Positions 36,545 to 46,209 of a DNA stretch of 64,000 bases are shown piece after piece. The position numbers and the translations under genes were made by a program. Source of the DNA: Cohaesibacter sp. ES.047. Lineage in GTDB: Bacteria; Pseudomonadota; Alphaproteobacteria; Rhizobiales; Cohaesibacteraceae. The notes beneath the pieces are model-generated. The model saw only the letters and a program-made list of their open reading frames with translations, was not told where the DNA came from and searched no databases. Every line of letters starts with the position of its first letter. Position 1 is the stretch's first letter. The stretch is from positions 3,674,001 through 3,738,000 of the forward strand of contig NZ_LT907844.1 in assembly GCF_900215505.1 (NCBI RefSeq), written 5' to 3'.

Positions 36545-37374
36545 AGCAGATTTTCAATGGGTCAATACATCGAGGCTTCTCCCGATTAGATTATCCTGAC
36601 GGAATCAGGCACCCAAGCGGTTGATCTGCTTTGCCGATTTCTCATCGAACCGGGCGACAAGGTGTTGGTCGACGATCTTTGCTACTTCAATTTCCATGCC
36701 TTGTTGCGCGCCCATAGAGCCGAGATCATCAGTGTGCCTTACACGCCATCGGGCCCGGATCTCACCTTGTTCGAACAAGCGATAACCGAACACAAGCCGC
36801 GGATCTACATCACCAATTCGGCGCTGCACAATCCAACAGACGCAACACTGTCACCGGTCGTGACTCATCGCTTGCTCAAGTTGGCTGAACTGTCCGAGAT
36901 GACAATCATTGAGGATGATATCTTTGCTGATTTTGAAGTCGAGGCCTCACCGCGCCCAAGGACTGGATCGAGGATCTCGCTGATTTGAAGATCGCGACGT
37001 CTTTTGGGGGAGGGCATTTCTCCGCTGAGCTGGTGTTGACCCTGCTCAAGGACGGCAGCTATCGCAAGCATATGGATGCCCTGCGTTCTTGATTGTCACG
37101 CTCCATGAGTGAGACAATCTCTCGCCTTGCTGAGATTGGACTGGCCCCATGGCTCGAGCCAACTGCAGGCATGTTCCTATGGTGTAAACTGCCGGATGGG
37201 CTTGATGCTGCAGATGTTGCCCGCCATGCATTGGCACAGGATGTCGTCCTTACGCCGGGTAATGCCTTCAGCCTGTCCCGGGCTGCAAGCGGTTTCATGC
37301 GCTTCAACGTTGCTCAAAGCGGCGATGACAGACTGTTCGCAATCTTGGTTGACGCCATGAAGAGAGCCCATTGA
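36545..37374 (+). pseudogene. MocR-type (GntR/aminotransferase) regulator, decayed
   Basis: Fragments of the fold-type I aminotransferase domain of a MocR regulator: MGQYIEASPD, stop (TAG 36587), IILTESGTQAVDLLCRFLIEPGDKVLVDDLCYFNF, SALHNPTDATLSP, IIEDDIFADFEVEASPR. Then a frame change with loss of the PLP-lysine segment near 36955, next DWIEDLADLKIATSFGGGHFSAE, a second stop near 37090, and finally the intact tail LAPWLEPTAGMFLWCKLPDG to 37374. The GntR domain is missing. At least four inactivating events. Confidence 0.85.
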
Positions 37375-37700
37375 ATAGGTTTCCAACTTCATAATGGTCA
37401 CGTTGTATGGGGGGATTATTGAGCGAGTTGTGTTTATGAATCCGTTTTTGCGTTTGCTGTGAATAGGTCCGTTTTGACGTGCAACTATGTGCCTTCAACC
37501 GCGAAGTAATGGTGCACGCGCGTCTTGGGAGGAGGAGGCAGTCAACAGGTTCGCGTCCCCGTCGGATGCTTCAGCAAAGGCGGATTGAGAATTTCGGAAA
37601 ATTCAATTTTCCTCCCTGTCATGCCTGACTAATATCTACTTTGGAAACGGGACCGCCAACGGGGATTGCTCCTCTGGCTCCCCGAGAACAGGGTTATGCC
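37375..37700. other. Intergenic region without recognisable gene
   Basis: About 325 bp between the MocR remnant and the GT51-like gene. No coding similarity, terminator or operator is recognised. Confidence 0.4.
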
Positions 37701-38360
37701 ATGAGACGGTTCTTCAAGATCACACTCCTCTTTCTATTCATATGCATTTCGACGGTAGCATTGTATGGGGCACTTGGCTACTTCGACGCATTGGGCGACA
37801 GTGCGGCATTACGGCAACGCGCTAACACGATACTCTCCGAAAACCGCGGTGGGGCTTCACTTGGAGCCGATCGATACCGGCAAATTCTGCTCGTCCAAGA
37901 CCCTAATTTTGAACACCATAACGGCGTAGATGTCACAACGCCGGGTGCAGGACTAACGACCATCAGCCAGTCCTTGGCGAAGCGCGTAGGCTTCAAGCAG
38001 TTCAAACCTGGGATAAGAAAGATCCGGCAGACTGGCTATGCCTTTGGATTGGAACAGGAGCTATCCAAAAAGCAGATCATGGCCTTGTGGCTTGATACCC
38101 TTGAAATGGGGCAGGGGCCCGATGGCTGGCTAACCGGGTTTCATCATGCGAGCGAAATTGTCTATGGCCTTCAACCCGCTGAGTTAGACGATGATCAGTT
38201 TTTAACCCTTGTCGCCGTGATCATTGCGCCCAGTCGTTACAATCTCCATGCTCAAGATGCTGCTTTGAAACAGCGCGTTGAGCGTATATCACGGCTGGTG
38301 GCGGGATCGTGTTCCGCACTCAGCAATTCTGATGTGTGGTTGGAAGGATGTCGCGAGTAA
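37701..38360 (+). CDS. GT51-like peptidoglycan transglycosylase, catalytic Glu replaced
   Basis: 219-residue protein with an N-terminal membrane anchor (RRFFKITLLFLFICISTVALYGAL) and a GT51 fold: LVQDPNFEHHNGVD (motif 1), GLTTISQSLAKRVGF (motif 2), IRKIRQTGYAFGLEQELSKKQIMALWLDTLEMG (motifs 3 and 4). In active enzymes motif 1 has ED and motif 3 has RKxxEA. Here both glutamates are glutamine (VQD and RKIRQT), so polymerase activity is doubtful. ATG 37701 was chosen to begin at the anchor; the longer frame from 37641 has no support. Confidence 0.75.
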   Translation: MRRFFKITLLFLFICISTVALYGALGYFDALGDSAALRQRANTILSENRGGASLGADRYRQILLVQDPNFEHHNGVDVTTPGAGLTTISQSLAKRVGFKQFKPGIRKIRQTGYAFGLEQELSKKQIMALWLDTLEMGQGPDGWLTGFHHASEIVYGLQPAELDDDQFLTLVAVIIAPSRYNLHAQDAALKQRVERISRLVAGSCSALSNSDVWLEGCRE

Positions 38361-38392
38361 CCTTGAGGTCCGCCACCATTGCATCATGCATG

Positions 38393-38812
38393 CTAGCTCT
38401 TGATGTCGACGGAATGCTGCATTCGAAACTGATCCTGTTCTCCAAAGCTCAAATCTTTGATGGCGTTCAGTGTTTCCGGGCCGTAGATCTTGCCAGCCAA
38501 CTGGAAGATCTGTCCCTCAAACTGGACATCAAACACGTCAAGCTGCTCTCCGGCCTTTATCCTCTCGGACGATATCTGTTCTTTCAGCGTTAAAGAAGCG
38601 GAGAGATATTCTCTCGGAGACATGTGGACCTGTTGCTGTTTCAGGTCTTTCAGATCGGTCATCAATTCTGACAGATGCTCCGATCCTTTTGGACCTACAG
38701 CCTCTTCGGCTTGCTTCGGGCTGCTGTCAAATCTGGTTTCAGATGCAGATTGTTTCGAATTGTTGAAGGTGCTGAGTGTGACGAAGTTGTAGCTTGATCC
38801 TATTGTGCTCAT
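38393..38812 (-). CDS. Hypothetical protein
   Basis: 139-residue soluble protein, start at ATG 38812 after AAGGAG. No family recognised. It begins with a low-complexity Ser-rich stretch (STIGSSYNFVTLSTFNNSKQSASETRF), then is helical and charged (LSELMTDLKDLKQQQVHMSPREYLSASLTLKEQISSE). Convergent with the GT51-like gene, 32 bp apart. No signal peptide or membrane segment. Confidence 0.6.
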   Translation of the reverse strand: MSTIGSSYNFVTLSTFNNSKQSASETRFDSSPKQAEEAVGPKGSEHLSELMTDLKDLKQQQVHMSPREYLSASLTLKEQISSERIKAGEQLDVFDVQFEGQIFQLAGKIYGPETLNAIKDLSFGEQDQFRMQHSVDIKS

Positions 38813-39113
38813 GATTGATTTTCTCCTTTGTATTATGATCTTGATAGTAGGCAAAGGCTGTGCCAACTTTTCGGATTAAATAAAAAATCGACATGGCGCA
38901 GAATTGTTTGCTTAAATAGGATTGTTTTTTGACGTTATGTTGAATTTAGTATGCGAAGGTAGGAAATATATTCCCATTTGATCGGTAATTTATTCAGGAG
39001 TCAATTTGAATGATTGTATAAATATGGGCGTAGTGAATGCGTAAATTAGAACTGTTACTTCAATAAAGTTGATATAATTATTTAGAGAAGGGCCTCAATG
39101 TTTGATCTTCTCG
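38813..39113. other. AT-rich intergenic region
   Basis: Some 300 bp, clearly richer in A and T than the surroundings, upstream of the hypothetical gene. No gene or structure recognised; probably contains the promoter of the hypothetical gene. Confidence 0.4.
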
Positions 39114-39626
39114 TTACCCGAGTCCCTGACTTGCTGAAAGCGCGCGCCTTTCCATCATTGAATGATAGCGCTGAAGAATGAAGCCAGATGCAGCAATGAG
39201 CAGGGCCCCAAGTATCGTTGGTATGTCGGGGATGTCTCTGAATACGAAGAGGCCAAAGATCACGGCACCCACTAGCTCAAGGTAGACCAATGACGACAAG
39301 GTTGACGCGTCAACATATTGGAATGCCTTGATGGTCATGAAATGCGCCAGCGCCGAAAAGCCTCCCATCACCGCAAAAAGCCAAATCGTCTTCACGGGTG
39401 GCAGCTCGAATGTAAAAAAAGCCTGCGGGCTAAGCAGCAAAGTTCCGACCGCGCATTGAAAGCAAAGCGTTTGAAGCGGGTTGCCTGCTCGAGAAGCCTT
39501 CTTTGTAAGAACGAGATATCCGCCATGGCATGCGCCCGCAATGATACCAAGGGCGTGAAGTTCTGACTCTTTAGGGATTCCATTTTTAGCACTGGCGTGA
39601 TTCAACATGGCAAAGGAGATTTTGCC

Positions 39627-40148
39627 ATGTCTGCCGCTTTGATTCTTAGCGATGCTTTTGACGCCGATAGTTTGCGCCGTCTTGCCAAAGGATGCCGCAA
39701 TGCCAAACAGAGCCGCCGCCTACTGGCCATTGCGGCTGTCTATGACGGCATGAACCGTGCTGATGCCGCCAAAGTCGGCGGTATGGACCGCCAGACTTTG
39801 CGAGATTGGGTTCTTCGCTTCAATGAGCAAGGCACCGATGGTCTTGTCGACATCAAAGCAACCGGCGCTCCCATGCGCTTGAGCCCAGAACAGCTCGAAG
39901 AGTTTGTTGCTATCGTTGAAACCGGTCCTGATCCTGAGAAGGACGGCGTCTCTGTCTGGCGTAGCCAGGATCTGGTGCGTGTGATCCAAGAGCGGTTTGG
40001 GGTCTCCTACAAGGAACGTGGAGTACGGGATCTTTTGCGCCGCATGGGGTATGTGCGCATATCTGGTCGACCTCAACATCCAGAACAAAAGCCTGAAGTC
40101 ATTGATGCTTTCAAAAAAACTTCTCCGCAACGTTGGCAGCGCATGTAG
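39627..40148 (+). CDS. IS630 transposase, N-terminal frame (copy 2)
   Basis: Same 173-residue HTH frame as in copy 1 (MSAALILSDAFDADSLRR...KKTSPQRWQRM), intact, with the same A7 slippery site. Since the downstream frame is interrupted, no complete transposase can be made from this copy. Confidence 0.85.
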   Translation: MSAALILSDAFDADSLRRLAKGCRNAKQSRRLLAIAAVYDGMNRADAAKVGGMDRQTLRDWVLRFNEQGTDGLVDIKATGAPMRLSPEQLEEFVAIVETGPDPEKDGVSVWRSQDLVRVIQERFGVSYKERGVRDLLRRMGYVRISGRPQHPEQKPEVIDAFKKTSPQRWQRM

Positions 40149-40257
40149 GCCATTTGCCAAAGAACAAGCCCATCGAGATTTGGTGGCAAGATGAGGCTAG
40201 GCTTGGTCAGAAGAATGGACTGGCCCGACTATGGGCAAAAAAGGGAACCAGACCACG

Positions 40258-41574
40258 GGGCTATGGAGAATTTTGTGCCCTGGCGCATTAATTACGCCAT
40301 TTGGAAACGATCTTCGAACATTATTGCGAACTGGCTTTTCACTGAGTGCCATTCGCGCACGGAGCGTTTCCATTCCACAGAGGTAGCATTTAGCGCGAGA
40401 TAAATCAATTTCGCAGCTGCCTCGTCACTGGGGAAATGCCCGCGGGAGCGAACGGCCCGGCGGATTTTCGAGTTCAGTGCTTCAATGGCGTTCGTGGTGT
40501 AGATCAGCCTGCGCACTTGGGGCGGATAGTCAAGGAACGGGATCACCTCGTTCCAAGTCCGGCGCCAACTCGGTGCGATTGCCGGGTATTTGGCGGCAAG
40601 GTCGCTGTTTTCGAACTCCGCCAGCGCCGCCTCCGCGGCTGTGGCGTCCACAGCGGTGTAGACAGCCTTAAGAGCCGCTGCGACGGCCTTGCGATCCTTG
40701 TAGCTGGCAAAGCTCATGGAATGGCGCAGCAGATGCACGATACAGGTCTGGACCTGGGTCTGAGGAAAGGCTGCCTCGATGGCCTGGGGGAAGCCCTTCA
40801 GACCGTCCACGACGGCGATGAGAATGTCCTGAACGCCACGGTTGCGCAGATCGCTGAGAACTTTAGCCCAGAACTTGGCACCCTCATTGGCCTGGAACCA
40901 AAGCCCCAGAACGTCGCGGGTGCCGTCCGGGAGAACAGCCAGGGCCACAAAAACCGCCTTGTTCAGAACCACGCCGTCGGTGCGGATCTTGACCCGGATC
41001 GCGTCCATGAACACAATCGGATAACACGGTTCCAGCGGGCGGTTCTGCCAGGCGGTCACTTCCTCCATCACGGCATCGGTGATCGCCGAAATCAGGCTCG
41101 GGGACGCCTCTATACCATAGATATCCTCGATATGCCCCTGGATCTCGCGGGTCGTCATCCCGCGCGCGTACATGCTGATGATCTTGGTGTCGAACTCGGG
41201 AAAGCGGCGCTGATACTTGGCGATCAGCAGAGGATCAAAGCTGCCGTTGCGGTCACGGGGAATGTCGAGAATGACCTTCCCGCTGTCGGTGGTCACCGTC
41301 TTCTGGCTGCGGCCATTGCGACGATTTAGCGCCTGGTTCGCGCCTTCAGGCGGCGCATCGGCGCGTTCTTCGGTCAGATGCTCGTCCAGTTCGGCGCTCA
41401 GGGCTCGTTCGGCCAGCGCCTTGGTCAGTTCTTGCAGAATCCCGTCCTCTCCGAACAGATCGCCCGCTTTGCGGCCTTCCATCAGATGATCCAAAAGGGC
41501 TTTGTCGATGCTCATACGTGGGTCTCCTCATATTAGAGTTACCACGCCAGGGCACAAAATTCTGCATAGTCCCC
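40258..41574 (-). mobile_element. IS256-family insertion sequence, copy 2
   Basis: 1317-bp element in inverted orientation to copy 1, flanked by the 8-bp direct repeat AGACCACG. It is nested inside IS630 copy 2, which is nested in a transporter gene. Confidence 0.93.
40292..41515 (-). CDS. IS256-family transposase (copy 2)
   Basis: 407 residues, the same amino-acid sequence as the transposase at 33009-34232, with all catalytic motifs. The identity and the clean target duplication indicate recent transposition. Confidence 0.95.
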   Translation of the reverse strand: MSIDKALLDHLMEGRKAGDLFGEDGILQELTKALAERALSAELDEHLTEERADAPPEGANQALNRRNGRSQKTVTTDSGKVILDIPRDRNGSFDPLLIAKYQRRFPEFDTKIISMYARGMTTREIQGHIEDIYGIEASPSLISAITDAVMEEVTAWQNRPLEPCYPIVFMDAIRVKIRTDGVVLNKAVFVALAVLPDGTRDVLGLWFQANEGAKFWAKVLSDLRNRGVQDILIAVVDGLKGFPQAIEAAFPQTQVQTCIVHLLRHSMSFASYKDRKAVAAALKAVYTAVDATAAEAALAEFENSDLAAKYPAIAPSWRRTWNEVIPFLDYPPQVRRLIYTTNAIEALNSKIRRAVRSRGHFPSDEAAAKLIYLALNATSVEWKRSVREWHSVKSQFAIMFEDRFQMA

Positions 41575-42546
41575 AGACCACGTCTGCCAGCCGATCAGCG
41601 ATATAAAAATGCCTATCTGTTCGGTGCAATATGTCCAGCGCGTGGCGTTGGCGCGGGATTGATGATGCCTTTTGCAAATACACAGGCCATGCAAATGCAC
41701 CTCGAAGAAGTCTCAAGGACAGTGGCGCGCGGCGCTCATGCCGTGGTGCTGATGGATCGTGCCGGATGGCATACGACAAGCAGACTCAACGTGCCCAAGA
41801 ATATCACCATCCTCCTGTTGCCTTCCAAATCACCGGAACTGAACCCAGTTGAGAATATTTGGCAGTATCTGCGCGGTACCTTCCTGTCCAATCGGGTCTT
41901 CGAAGACTATGCCGCCATTCTTGATGCTGGTTGCCAAGCATGGAAGAGCCTCTCCGCCAACCCAACCATCATCCATTCAATAGGTATGAGAAAATGGGCT
42001 CAAGAAGGTCAGAATTAAATGCCGTTGGTATGAGAGCGAGGCCAACTCCCAAGCTAGCGTCTTCCAGTGGGTTCAAAATGATGAGCATGCCCGCGATTGA
42101 TAGCAGGGTGCACGTTATCTTGACCAAGGAAGGCTCTTCGTTGAGGAAGAAAATGGACAATATCATCCCAACGATTGGGCCAATGAAATAGGCTGCGATT
42201 GCGGTCACAAGAGGTGTGCTCTGCAGTGAGAAGAAGAAGAGCGTCATCGCAACAACGAGACAAATCGTCCGCAGGACCTGGAGCAAAAGCGCTGTTCTTG
42301 GAAACAGGCTCCTGCCCATTTTGCTGAAAGCCACAGGCAGCACAATGAGAGTAGCAACCGCATATCTAGCCCAGGCGATCAACAAAGGCGAGTATGTTTC
42401 CGCCAGCAATTTGGCAATCCCATCTACGATCGGTACGGTCAGCGACGCTGTGGCAATGAGCAAGATACCGAAGGTGGATTGGGCCTTGATGGTGCGAAGA
42501 TCTGACACGTTTCCTTCTTATAAGTATGTGCTGAGGCCACCGGCCG

Positions 42547-42999
42547 TCAGGTCAGGCGTTGCATGTAATTGTCTGGTCGCTTTAGCGGGTGAAAACCCAT
42601 CTTCTCATAAACACCGTGAGCGTCTTCTGTCGCCAACATCCAACTGGGAATATCTTTGAGCTCCGGGTGGGACAGAGCTGTTTCTGTGATCCATGACCCC
42701 AGCCCCTGACCACGATAGCCTCGGTCGATGAACACGTCTCTGAGATAGGCGAAAAGGGCAAAATCTGTCACGACGCGCGCAAACCCACACTGCGCTCCCT
42801 CCTCATTGCGAAGACAGAAAACCAATGAATTTCTCATCGCTTTGGCGATCATGTCGGCATTTGCGTCTTGTGCCCAATAAGCTTCGTTCTTCAGTCGATC
42901 AACGATATGATGCATGTCCAGAAGAGATTGATCTGTTGTAATCGTGAAGCTGCCACATGTGGCCTCGTACACGGTATTCAGGTGATTGTTCTCTATCAT
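42547..42999 (-). CDS. GNAT family N-acetyltransferase
   Basis: 150-residue acetyltransferase. The acetyl-CoA loop reads DRGYRGQGLGSWITE (R/QxxGxG/A) near residue 100; the region FARVVTDFALFAYLRDVFID before it and ATEDAHGVYEKMGFHPL after it are typical of the fold. Start at ATG 42999 (MIENNHLN) chosen over the longer frame to 43053. It lies just beyond the N-terminus of the broken DMT transporter. Substrate unknown. Confidence 0.85.
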   Translation of the reverse strand: MIENNHLNTVYEATCGSFTITTDQSLLDMHHIVDRLKNEAYWAQDANADMIAKAMRNSLVFCLRNEEGAQCGFARVVTDFALFAYLRDVFIDRGYRGQGLGSWITETALSHPELKDIPSWMLATEDAHGVYEKMGFHPLKRPDNYMQRLT

Positions 43000-43245
43000 T
43001 CTCGACAAGTGGCTTTCTTGGGATCTTATGCTTGGCTTTATTCTTCGTTCCATAGACGTCTTGGAGTTGTGTATTGCATTTTAGCCAGTCATGACGATTT
43101 TGAATATCGAATTATGCGAAATTGTCAGTTTGAAAATTCAGAAGTGTTCGCGATGGAGCCTTTTCCTCAAACACGCGAGTCTACTGATTATCGGAGAGAG
43201 GCTTCGGCGTGAACGCAATGTCTCTCTCTCCGGCTCATGAGAGCT

Positions 43246-44472
43246 TTATGACTCCGATTGCCTCATGTGGGTGAAGCGTTCCGATGGAAAGCCAGATCGG
43301 TAGGACAAAAGGGTGACGATGTAGGATAAGGTGATCAACACCAACACAACCGGTGCAAACGAGCTGACCCCGATCGAGTTGATCAACAGTCCGCCGACAA
43401 CACCGCCACCCGCAATAGCCGCATTCCAAACGGTTACGAGAACCGATTGGGCAAGGTCTGCGGCGGGTCCTGCGGCATCTGAGCTAGCTGTTTGAAACAA
43501 GGTTGCACAGCCTCCGAAGGAAAGGCCCCATATGGCGGCAGAAATGTAGATCATGGAGGCATTGTCTTTCATCCACCACAGGATGGCGGCGGCGCATGCA
43601 AATAGCAGGATGCTTGCAAGGGTAAGCTGGCGCAAGCGACCGTCAATGAACAGGCCTACAATCCAGATGCTGACGAGGGATGCAATCCCGAATACCAGCA
43701 GAACCACATCTATGCGGGTTGCCATCCTCGCCTGAGCGAGCAGTGGGGCGATGTAGGTGTAGAGAATGTTGTGGCCAAGGACAAAGGCGAACATGACGAA
43801 CAATATCGCGGCAATGCCGGGGCGGCGAAAGACGTGTCTTAATGATTGACGCGTCCGTGCCGGCTGACCAGAGAAGTCAGGAACCACGGCAAGAATCCAT
43901 ATGATCAGGAGACCTGTCAGGATGCTCATAAGGGCGAAGCAGGCGCGCCAGCCTAATGCTCCACCCATGAAGGTGCCCAAGGGCACACCAAGTGAAAGCG
44001 CAAGAGGAGTTCCCGCCATCGCGATCGCAATGGCCCGTCCCTTGCGATGAGGTGGTGCCATGCGCGTCGCGTATCCGGCAATGAGGGCCCATAGCAGCCC
44101 AGCCGAGACCCCGGCGATGAAGCGGGCAACCATCGTTAGCGCATAACTGTCTGAAAGTGCTGTAACCGAATTTGAAGCCAGAAATCCCAGAATGGCGGTC
44201 AGCAAAAGGGGACGGCGCCTCACTCCTTGGGTGAGAAGCATCAGCGGTATTGCGGCCGTGAGCGAGCCGAGGGCATACACACTGACAAGCTGCCCTGCTT
44301 CAGCTTCGGATACCATGAGGCCTGCGCTTATCTGTGGGAGCAAGCCTGCAGGAAGCGCTTCGGTCAGGATGGTGATGAAGGCAGCCATGGACAGGGCCAG
44401 CAATCCGCCCAAGGGAAGCTTGTCAGAGCCTGAGGGCGCGGCGCCTTCAGAGATGCGGTTAGTGCAAGTCAT
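43246..44472 (-). CDS. MFS transporter (DHA1-like, sugar/drug efflux)
   Basis: 408-residue transporter with 12 helices. Motif A-like LLLTQGVRRRPLLLTAILGF, helix 4-5 region FIAGVSAGLLWALIAGYATRMAPPHRKGRAIAIAMAGTPLALSLGVPLG (an AraJ/SotB/YdhP-like signature). Start at ATG 44472 chosen, since the preceding open frame has no membrane or family features. Divergent from the LysR gene at 44693, which probably regulates it. Confidence 0.88.
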   Translation of the reverse strand: MTCTNRISEGAAPSGSDKLPLGGLLALSMAAFITILTEALPAGLLPQISAGLMVSEAEAGQLVSVYALGSLTAAIPLMLLTQGVRRRPLLLTAILGFLASNSVTALSDSYALTMVARFIAGVSAGLLWALIAGYATRMAPPHRKGRAIAIAMAGTPLALSLGVPLGTFMGGALGWRACFALMSILTGLLIIWILAVVPDFSGQPARTRQSLRHVFRRPGIAAILFVMFAFVLGHNILYTYIAPLLAQARMATRIDVVLLVFGIASLVSIWIVGLFIDGRLRQLTLASILLFACAAAILWWMKDNASMIYISAAIWGLSFGGCATLFQTASSDAAGPAADLAQSVLVTVWNAAIAGGGVVGGLLINSIGVSSFAPVVLVLITLSYIVTLLSYRSGFPSERFTHMRQSES

Positions 44473-44692
44473 GACTGATGTCCTCGCTGACGCAGGCTGG
44501 GTTGAGGGATCGCAGAGTCTCGGATCTTCCATCGGTGAAGCTGGGAAGATCCAGCTTTGGAATGATCAATGCGCAGAGTGCGGGCATAAATAGACCTTTC
44601 ATGGTGTGTTGTAGCGAAGGCCGATGCTTGCACAGCCATGATTGCGGAAAAATAGGCTGCAATTCCGATGACTTCGGACTAATATGTCCGCT

Positions 44693-45601
44693 ATGGATGT
44701 TGCATCCATAGATAGCCTGACGACGCTTCACGTGTTTGTTCATGCGGCGGAACTCCGCAGCTTTACTGCCGCAGGGCATCGCCTTGGCACGTCATCATCA
44801 GCGGTTGGCAAAGCAGTGGCGCGGTTGGAGGAGAGGCTGGGGGTGCGGTTGTTTCATCGATCCACCCGTGCCATCACATTGACGTCCGAGGGTGCCCTGC
44901 TTCTGGAGAGATCCCGCCGGATCCTGGGGGAGCTCGAAGCTGCAGAGGCAGAGTTGTCCCAATCTCACGCCACTCCGAGCGGCGTGCTGCGTATCAGCCT
45001 GCCGATGGTTGGCATGCTCCTGATGCCTGCATTGTCGGCCTTCATGCGGGAATGGCCAGACATCGTGCTTGATCTCGACTTCAGTGATCGTGTCGTCGAT
45101 GTGATCGAGGAAGGGTTCGATGTAGTTGTCAGAACGGGTGAAACCGGAGACTCCAGACTGATGACGCGAAAGGTTGGTGCCTTCCGATATAGTCTTGTGG
45201 GGTCTCCGAGCTACTTTGGGGAAAGAGGAGTTCCGGAACGGCCAATCGAGCTCGCAGATCATCGTTGCCTGCGCCATCGCTACCCTTCAACCGGCAAGAT
45301 TGAAGAATGGCTCATTTTTGATGAGAGCGCTGGGGAACTCGTCGATATTCCTTGTGCAGCAACCGCGAGCGCAGTCGATCCGTTACTCTATATGGCAGAG
45401 AATGGACTGGGTATTGCGTGCCTTCCCGATTTTGTCGTTCAGCATGGCGTGGCCAATGGGGCTCTCATGCGTGTTCTGGGGGGAGCCGTCCGGAACACTG
45501 GAAGCTTTCATGTCTTGTGGCCGTCCAGCCGGTATCCTTCACCAAAGCTGCGGGTCTTTATTGACTTTATGACAACGAGATTGCTCTCCCCCGCGATGTA
45601 G
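44693..45601 (+). CDS. LysR family transcriptional regulator
   Basis: 302-residue regulator. HTH: LHVFVHAAELRSFTAAGHRLGTSSSAVGKAVARLEERLGVRLFHRSTRAITLTSEG. The CrgA/DsdC-type effector domain begins near residue 90 (GVLRISLPMVGMLLMPALSAFM) and runs to the end. ATG 44693 (MDVASIDSL) or 44684 may be used. Divergent from the MFS gene with a 220-bp shared upstream region. Confidence 0.9.
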   Translation: MDVASIDSLTTLHVFVHAAELRSFTAAGHRLGTSSSAVGKAVARLEERLGVRLFHRSTRAITLTSEGALLLERSRRILGELEAAEAELSQSHATPSGVLRISLPMVGMLLMPALSAFMREWPDIVLDLDFSDRVVDVIEEGFDVVVRTGETGDSRLMTRKVGAFRYSLVGSPSYFGERGVPERPIELADHRCLRHRYPSTGKIEEWLIFDESAGELVDIPCAATASAVDPLLYMAENGLGIACLPDFVVQHGVANGALMRVLGGAVRNTGSFHVLWPSSRYPSPKLRVFIDFMTTRLLSPAM

Positions 45602-45651
45602 TCCTTAGCTCCAACTGTGCTGTGCCCATCCTCTGCAGGCAGTTCACGATT

Positions 45652-46116
45652 TCATGAAACCAGAGGGCCGGTAATCGCTTGGCCATGGCGTTTGCAGACG
45701 CTTGCGACCTCTTCGGGAGTGTGAGGGACCGATAGCTCTGACATTGCTGCGAAAAAGCGATCATGCCCGGCAGGCGTTGAGACGAGTGTCATGCGAGCGC
45801 GTTCATCTCCAAGAGCCTTGAAGCCGTGAATGGTACCCTTGGGAATGAATACATGGTTGTTGGGCTGTATCTGAATGCGCTCCTCCCCAGAGAGAAAGAG
45901 TAAGGTGCCATTGAAGACATGAAAGAGTTTGTCTTCGTGAAACGAGATGTGGGCCGGTGCTCCCATTCCCGGTTTGATGATCAGGTCCATAACGGTGAAT
46001 GGCGCTGATGTACCTCCCAAAAGGATGATTGCATCGATGCCGGAGAATTGTGCCAAGCCACTTGAGGTCAAGAGGCCTGATTGAGGTGCGTTTTGTAGTG
46101 GTGATGACTTTGACAT
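45652..46116 (-). CDS. Cupin domain protein
   Basis: 154-residue single cupin. Motif 1: GAPAHISFHEDKLFHVFNGTL (H, H/E-like and H residues) and motif 2: NNHVFIPKGTIHGFKAL. The start ATG 46116 follows AAGGAG. Enzymatic or sensory role unknown. Divergent from the next LysR gene, a usual arrangement for a regulator and its target. Confidence 0.85.
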   Translation of the reverse strand: MSKSSPLQNAPQSGLLTSSGLAQFSGIDAIILLGGTSAPFTVMDLIIKPGMGAPAHISFHEDKLFHVFNGTLLFLSGEERIQIQPNNHVFIPKGTIHGFKALGDERARMTLVSTPAGHDRFFAAMSELSVPHTPEEVASVCKRHGQAITGPLVS

Positions 46117-46209
46117 ATGGCTTCTCCTTATTTCTAGGAGAAGCCTAGACCCAGAAGCTTGTTCAGATAAGATACCTAACTTCATCATCTATGGGCAATA
46201 TTCTGCACA

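Larger units (their letters stand above)
40137..42018 (+). pseudogene. IS630 transposase DDE frame, interrupted by IS256
   Basis: The DDE frame runs from 40137 to about 40257 and continues at 41583 (RLPADQRYKNAYLFG...) to 42018. The AGACCACG target duplication (40250-40257 and 41575-41582) marks the insertion. Identical to the intact frame at 28711-29271 otherwise. Confidence 0.88.
39545..42031 (+). mobile_element. IS630-family insertion sequence, copy 2, itself split by IS256
   Basis: Second copy of the IS630 element, opposite orientation to copy 1, with ends TACCAAGGGC and TTGGTAT. It is inserted in the DMT transporter gene and flanked by GA on both sides. Its DDE frame is cut at 40258 by IS256 copy 2 and resumes at 41575. 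Confidence 0.88.
39114..42508 (-). pseudogene. EamA/DMT transporter gene split by nested insertion sequences
   Basis: N-terminal part 42032-42508 (MSDLRTIKAQSTFGILLIATASL to DASLGVGLAL) and C-terminal part 39114-39544 (IAGACHGGYLVLTKKASRAG to the end) are two halves of one drug/metabolite transporter with about ten helices. Removing IS630 copy 2 and one GA restores the frame as GLALIAGACHGG. The gene is thus disrupted only by the insertion, so inactivation is recent. Confidence 0.88.
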
